Assembly: GCA_035476635.1 (NCBI GenBank)
Contig: DATILI010000090.1
Location: 1 to 7,930 of the forward strand
Reading direction: 5' to 3'
DNA length: 7,930 nt
DNA from: DATILI01 sp035476635
GTDB taxonomy: Bacteria; Pseudomonadota; Gammaproteobacteria; Burkholderiales; Burkholderiaceae_C
In this document: positions 6,208 through 7,930 of the stretch, piece after piece
How positions within the stretch are numbered: the first letter of the stretch is position 1
How the letters are laid out: every line of letters starts with the position of its first letter
Notes under the pieces: generated by a model
Database searches by the model: none
Seen by the model: the letters and a program-made list of their open reading frames with translations, nothing else
What the model was told of the DNA's origin: nothing
Translations under genes and position numbers: made by a program

Positions 6208-6897
6208 ATGACATCGCCCGCCAATCTTGAGCAAGCCCGCTTCAACATGATCGAGCAGCAGATCCGCCCCTGGGATGTGCTGGACGGCCACATCCTGCAA
6301 TTGCTGGCAGTGGTGCGGCGCGAAGACTTCGTGCCGCTGGCCCATAAGGCGCTGGCCTTTGTCGACATGGAAATCCCCTTGCTGGGCCCACACGAAGATG
6401 CCATGCGCCAGGGCCACTGCATGCTCGCGCCCAAGGTGGAAGCCCGCATGCTGCAAGACCTGAATGTGCAAAAGCACGAGAAAGTGCTGGAAGTTGGCGC
6501 CGGTTCAGGCTATATGGCGGCCTTGCTGGCGCACCGCGCGCAACGCGTGATCTCGCTTGAAATCAATGCCGACCTCGTGAAAATGGCGCGTGCCAACCTG
6601 CAGCAGGCCGGCATCCACAACGCACAAGTGCGCGAAGCCGATGGCGCCCACGGTGCTTCGGCCGACGGCCCCTTCGATGTCATCGTGCTCAGCGGTTCGG
6701 TGGCCGAAGTGCCGCAGGCCCTGCTGGCCCAGCTCAAGGTCGGCGGCCGGCTGGCGGCCGTGGTCGGGCAAGAGCCCATGATGCGCGCCACCTTCGTCAC
6801 GCGCACCGGCGAAAGCGCCTGGAGCACCGTGCAGCCCTGGGACACGGTGGCGCCGCGCCTGGCGCACTTCGCCCAGCCCTCGCGCTTCACTTTTTGA
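6208..6897 (+). CDS. Protein-L-isoaspartate O-methyltransferase-like protein (divergent)
   Basis: This 229-residue soluble protein has the Pcm architecture: an N-terminal FNMIEQQIRPWDVLD and VVRREDFVPLAHKALAF region (12-51), SAM-binding motif I KVLEVGAGSGY (92-102), an acidic motif II end at ISLEIN (115-120), and DVIVLSGSVAEVP (157-169) followed by QALLAQLKVGGRL. Pcm enzymes methylate isoaspartyl residues in aged proteins using S-adenosylmethionine. Here the signature GQTISQP segment before motif I is replaced by GHCMLAPKV (69-77), and the usual TAAPPEIP is SGSVAEVP, so the SAM fold is clear but the isoaspartyl-repair activity is doubtful. Automated annotation would probably call it Pcm. ATG 6208 is supported by GGAGA at 6196-6200. 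It lies 21 bases after the permease and 20 before the rhodanese, likely co-transcribed with the latter. Family confident, substrate not. Confidence 0.85.
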   Translation: MTSPANLEQARFNMIEQQIRPWDVLDGHILQLLAVVRREDFVPLAHKALAFVDMEIPLLGPHEDAMRQGHCMLAPKVEARMLQDLNVQKHEKVLEVGAGSGYMAALLAHRAQRVISLEINADLVKMARANLQQAGIHNAQVREADGAHGASADGPFDVIVLSGSVAEVPQALLAQLKVGGRLAAVVGQEPMMRATFVTRTGESAWSTVQPWDTVAPRLAHFAQPSRFTF

Positions 6898-6917
6898 GTC
6901 CCACCGGAACAACGCCC

Positions 6918-7268
6918 ATGATTTCCCAAGTCCGCCCCTCCGACCTGGCCGCCTGGCTGCAGGCCGAAAGTGCCGCCACAGGCCCCGGCCAGGCGGTGGT
7001 GCTCGATGTCCGCGAGCCTTGGGAATTGCAGGCCGCCAGCGTCAAGGCCGAGGGTTTCAAGCTGGTGACCATTGCGATGAACGAAATCCCTGCGCGCCTG
7101 GCCGAACTGGATGCCGATCAGCCGGTCGCCTGCCTGTGCCACCACGGCGCCCGCAGCCTGCGCGTGGCCTCGTTTCTGGCGCAGAACGGCTTCACGCATG
7201 TCGCCAATATCGCCGGCGGCATCAATGCCTGGACCGACGAAGTGGATGCCAACGTGCCGCGCTATTAG
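6918..7268 (+). CDS. Single-domain rhodanese-like protein
   Basis: The 116-residue protein is one rhodanese domain: VVLDVREPWEL (27-37), an active-site loop CHHGAR (Cys74-Arg79) and the C-terminal GFTHVANIAGGINAW stretch. The CxxGxR loop with Cys in place indicates it can carry a persulfide, as in GlpE/PspE-type sulfurtransferases; the physiological donor and acceptor are unknown. There is no signal peptide, so it is cytoplasmic. ATG 6918 is chosen, with GGAA (6906-6909) eight bases upstream; a TTG at 6894 overlapping the previous stop would only add eight residues with no family support. It sits 20 bases after the methyltransferase-like gene and 54 before tolC, fitting one transcription unit. 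A link with efflux is not implied by its sequence. Confidence 0.92.
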   Translation: MISQVRPSDLAAWLQAESAATGPGQAVVLDVREPWELQAASVKAEGFKLVTIAMNEIPARLAELDADQPVACLCHHGARSLRVASFLAQNGFTHVANIAGGINAWTDEVDANVPRY

Positions 7269-7312
7269 CGCGCCGATGCCAGACTGCAGCCAAACCATTG
7301 TTGATATCTTTC

Positions 7313-7317
7313 AAGGA
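7313..7317 (+). promoter_or_regulatory. Shine-Dalgarno AAGGA of the tolC-family gene
   Basis: AAGGA ends five bases before ATG 7323 and supports that start. The 54-base gap (7269-7322) also contains the A/T-rich TTGATATCTTTC (7301-7312), which could hold a -10, but no matching -35 is visible, so no promoter is called. Confidence 0.65.
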
Positions 7318-7322
7318 CGAAC

Positions 7323-7930
7323 ATGAGCCTTTCCGCCAAGCTTTCACTGTCTCTGGCCCTGGCAGCGGCATTTGCCCCGCTGGCCCAGGCCCAAAGCCTG
7401 GTGGAAATGTACGAAGCCGCGCGCGCCTATGACGCGACCTACCAGTCCGCGCGGGCGCAGTACGAAGCCAACCTGTTCAAGGCGGAGCAGGCGCGCGCCG
7501 GCATCCTGCCCAGCGCCAATCTGTCGGCTGGTGCGACGCGCTCGCAGTTCGATCTCAACAATCCTTCCGTGGACCGCACCTACGGCACGCAAAACGCCAC
7601 CGTCAGCGCTTCGCAGCCCCTGTACCGCCCGGCCAATCGGGCCACCTATGAGCAAGGCAAGCGCCAGGCCGAGATGGCCCGGGCCCAGCTGGCTGTGGCC
7701 GAGCAGGACCTGGTGGTGCGCGTGAGCCAGGCCTATTTCGACGTGCTCGCCGCGCAGGACAGCCTGGCCTTCGTGCGGGCCCAGAAGGCCGCTGTGGCCG
7801 AACAGCTGGCTTCGGCCAAGCGCAACTTCGAGGTCGGCACCACCACCATCACCGACACGCGCGAAGCCCAGGCGCGCCATGACCTGGTGATTGCGCAAGA
7901 GATCGCCGCCGAAAACGACCTGCGCGTGAA
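7323..7930 (+). CDS. tolC: TolC-family outer-membrane efflux/secretion channel, N-terminal part
   Basis: The gene runs off the window after 202 complete codons; family members have roughly 420-490 residues, so under half is seen. It starts with a Sec signal peptide (hydrophobic core about residues 7-18) with a likely cleavage after AQA (21-23). The mature part begins QSLVEMYEAARAYDATYQSARAQYEA, the hallmark start of TolC proteins, then shows GILPSANLSAGATRS (60-74), SASQPLYRPANRATYEQGK (95-113), and helices with AYFDVLAAQDSLAFV and FEVGTTTITDTREAQAR. These are the outer-membrane beta strands and periplasmic alpha-barrel of the first structural repeat. It forms the trimeric exit duct for tripartite pumps or type I secretion. 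The adaptor-permease pair upstream lacks its own channel gene, so this protein is the likely partner, though TolC often serves several systems. Start ATG 7323 is supported by AAGGA. Confidence 0.93.
   Translation, partial: MSLSAKLSLSLALAAAFAPLAQAQSLVEMYEAARAYDATYQSARAQYEANLFKAEQARAGILPSANLSAGATRSQFDLNNPSVDRTYGTQNATVSASQPLYRPANRATYEQGKRQAEMARAQLAVAEQDLVVRVSQAYFDVLAAQDSLAFVRAQKAAVAEQLASAKRNFEVGTTTITDTREAQARHDLVIAQEIAAENDLRV

Noticed and set aside
3232..6477. A 1081-codon open frame on the - strand, antisense to the permease and the start of the methyltransferase gene
   Set aside because: It is codon-for-codon in register with the sense genes, so its stops would require TTA, CTA or TCA sense codons, which are rare in GC-rich genes. 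The product is His/Gln/Asp-rich with no recognisable domain, and the sense proteins are clearly real.
6894..6917. TTG start for the rhodanese overlapping the methyltransferase stop
   Set aside because: It adds eight residues without family support, while ATG 6918 has GGAA at a good distance.
7269..7322. Separate promoter directly ahead of tolC
   Set aside because: TATCTT at 7305-7310 is only a fair -10 and no -35-like hexamer lies 16-18 bases upstream, so I could not support it.
1..7930. CRISPR arrays, insertion sequences, tRNA/rRNA genes, toxin-antitoxin or defence modules
   Set aside because: Nearly all bases are covered by recognised housekeeping or efflux genes. No array-like repeats, transposase motifs, terminal inverted repeats or cloverleaf structures were seen on either strand.

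Overview
The window is a GC-rich, densely packed stretch in which every gene lies on the + strand. Gene content and order (glutaryl-CoA dehydrogenase, TetR-RND operon, pcm-like methyltransferase, rhodanese, tolC) and the sparse TAAAAT-type -10 elements point to a betaproteobacterium of the Burkholderiales, most likely Comamonadaceae. That placement is an inference from protein style and synteny, since there is no rRNA or marker gene here.

Layout. (1) 2-169 is the 3' end of a glutaryl-CoA dehydrogenase gene. One base after its stop comes a YdcF/DUF218 membrane protein (171-947). (2) 948-1096 is the only real intergenic region. It holds a weak stem-loop, an 8-bp direct repeat, a good sigma-70 promoter (TTGACG-17-TACATT), an operator-like palindrome over the predicted transcription start, and a 13-bp tandem duplication running into the next start codon. 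(3) 1097-6186 is a tripartite-efflux operon: a TetR/AcrR-type repressor, a membrane-fusion (periplasmic adaptor) protein overlapping it by ATGA, and a 1065-residue RND permease with its proton-relay residues intact. (4) 6208-7268 holds a divergent protein-L-isoaspartate methyltransferase-like protein and a single-domain rhodanese with an intact CHHGAR loop. (5) 7323-7930 is the start of a TolC-family outer-membrane channel, cut by the window end.

How the genes fit together. The TetR protein probably represses its own promoter and so the adaptor-permease pair. The adaptor and permease form the inner-membrane and periplasmic part of an efflux pump, and the TolC protein about 1.1 kb downstream is the obvious candidate for the outer-membrane exit duct. 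The methyltransferase and rhodanese sit between pump and channel with gaps of only 20-54 bases, so read-through of the whole block is possible, although a TAAAAT element at the 3' end of the permease gene suggests that the downstream genes also have their own promoter.

I do not see a previously undescribed system, CRISPR array, mobile element, tRNA or rRNA. The most useful leads are the regulatory DNA ahead of the TetR gene, a hairpin/promoter arrangement at the permease-methyltransferase junction, and the loss of the signature substrate motif in the methyltransferase-like protein.
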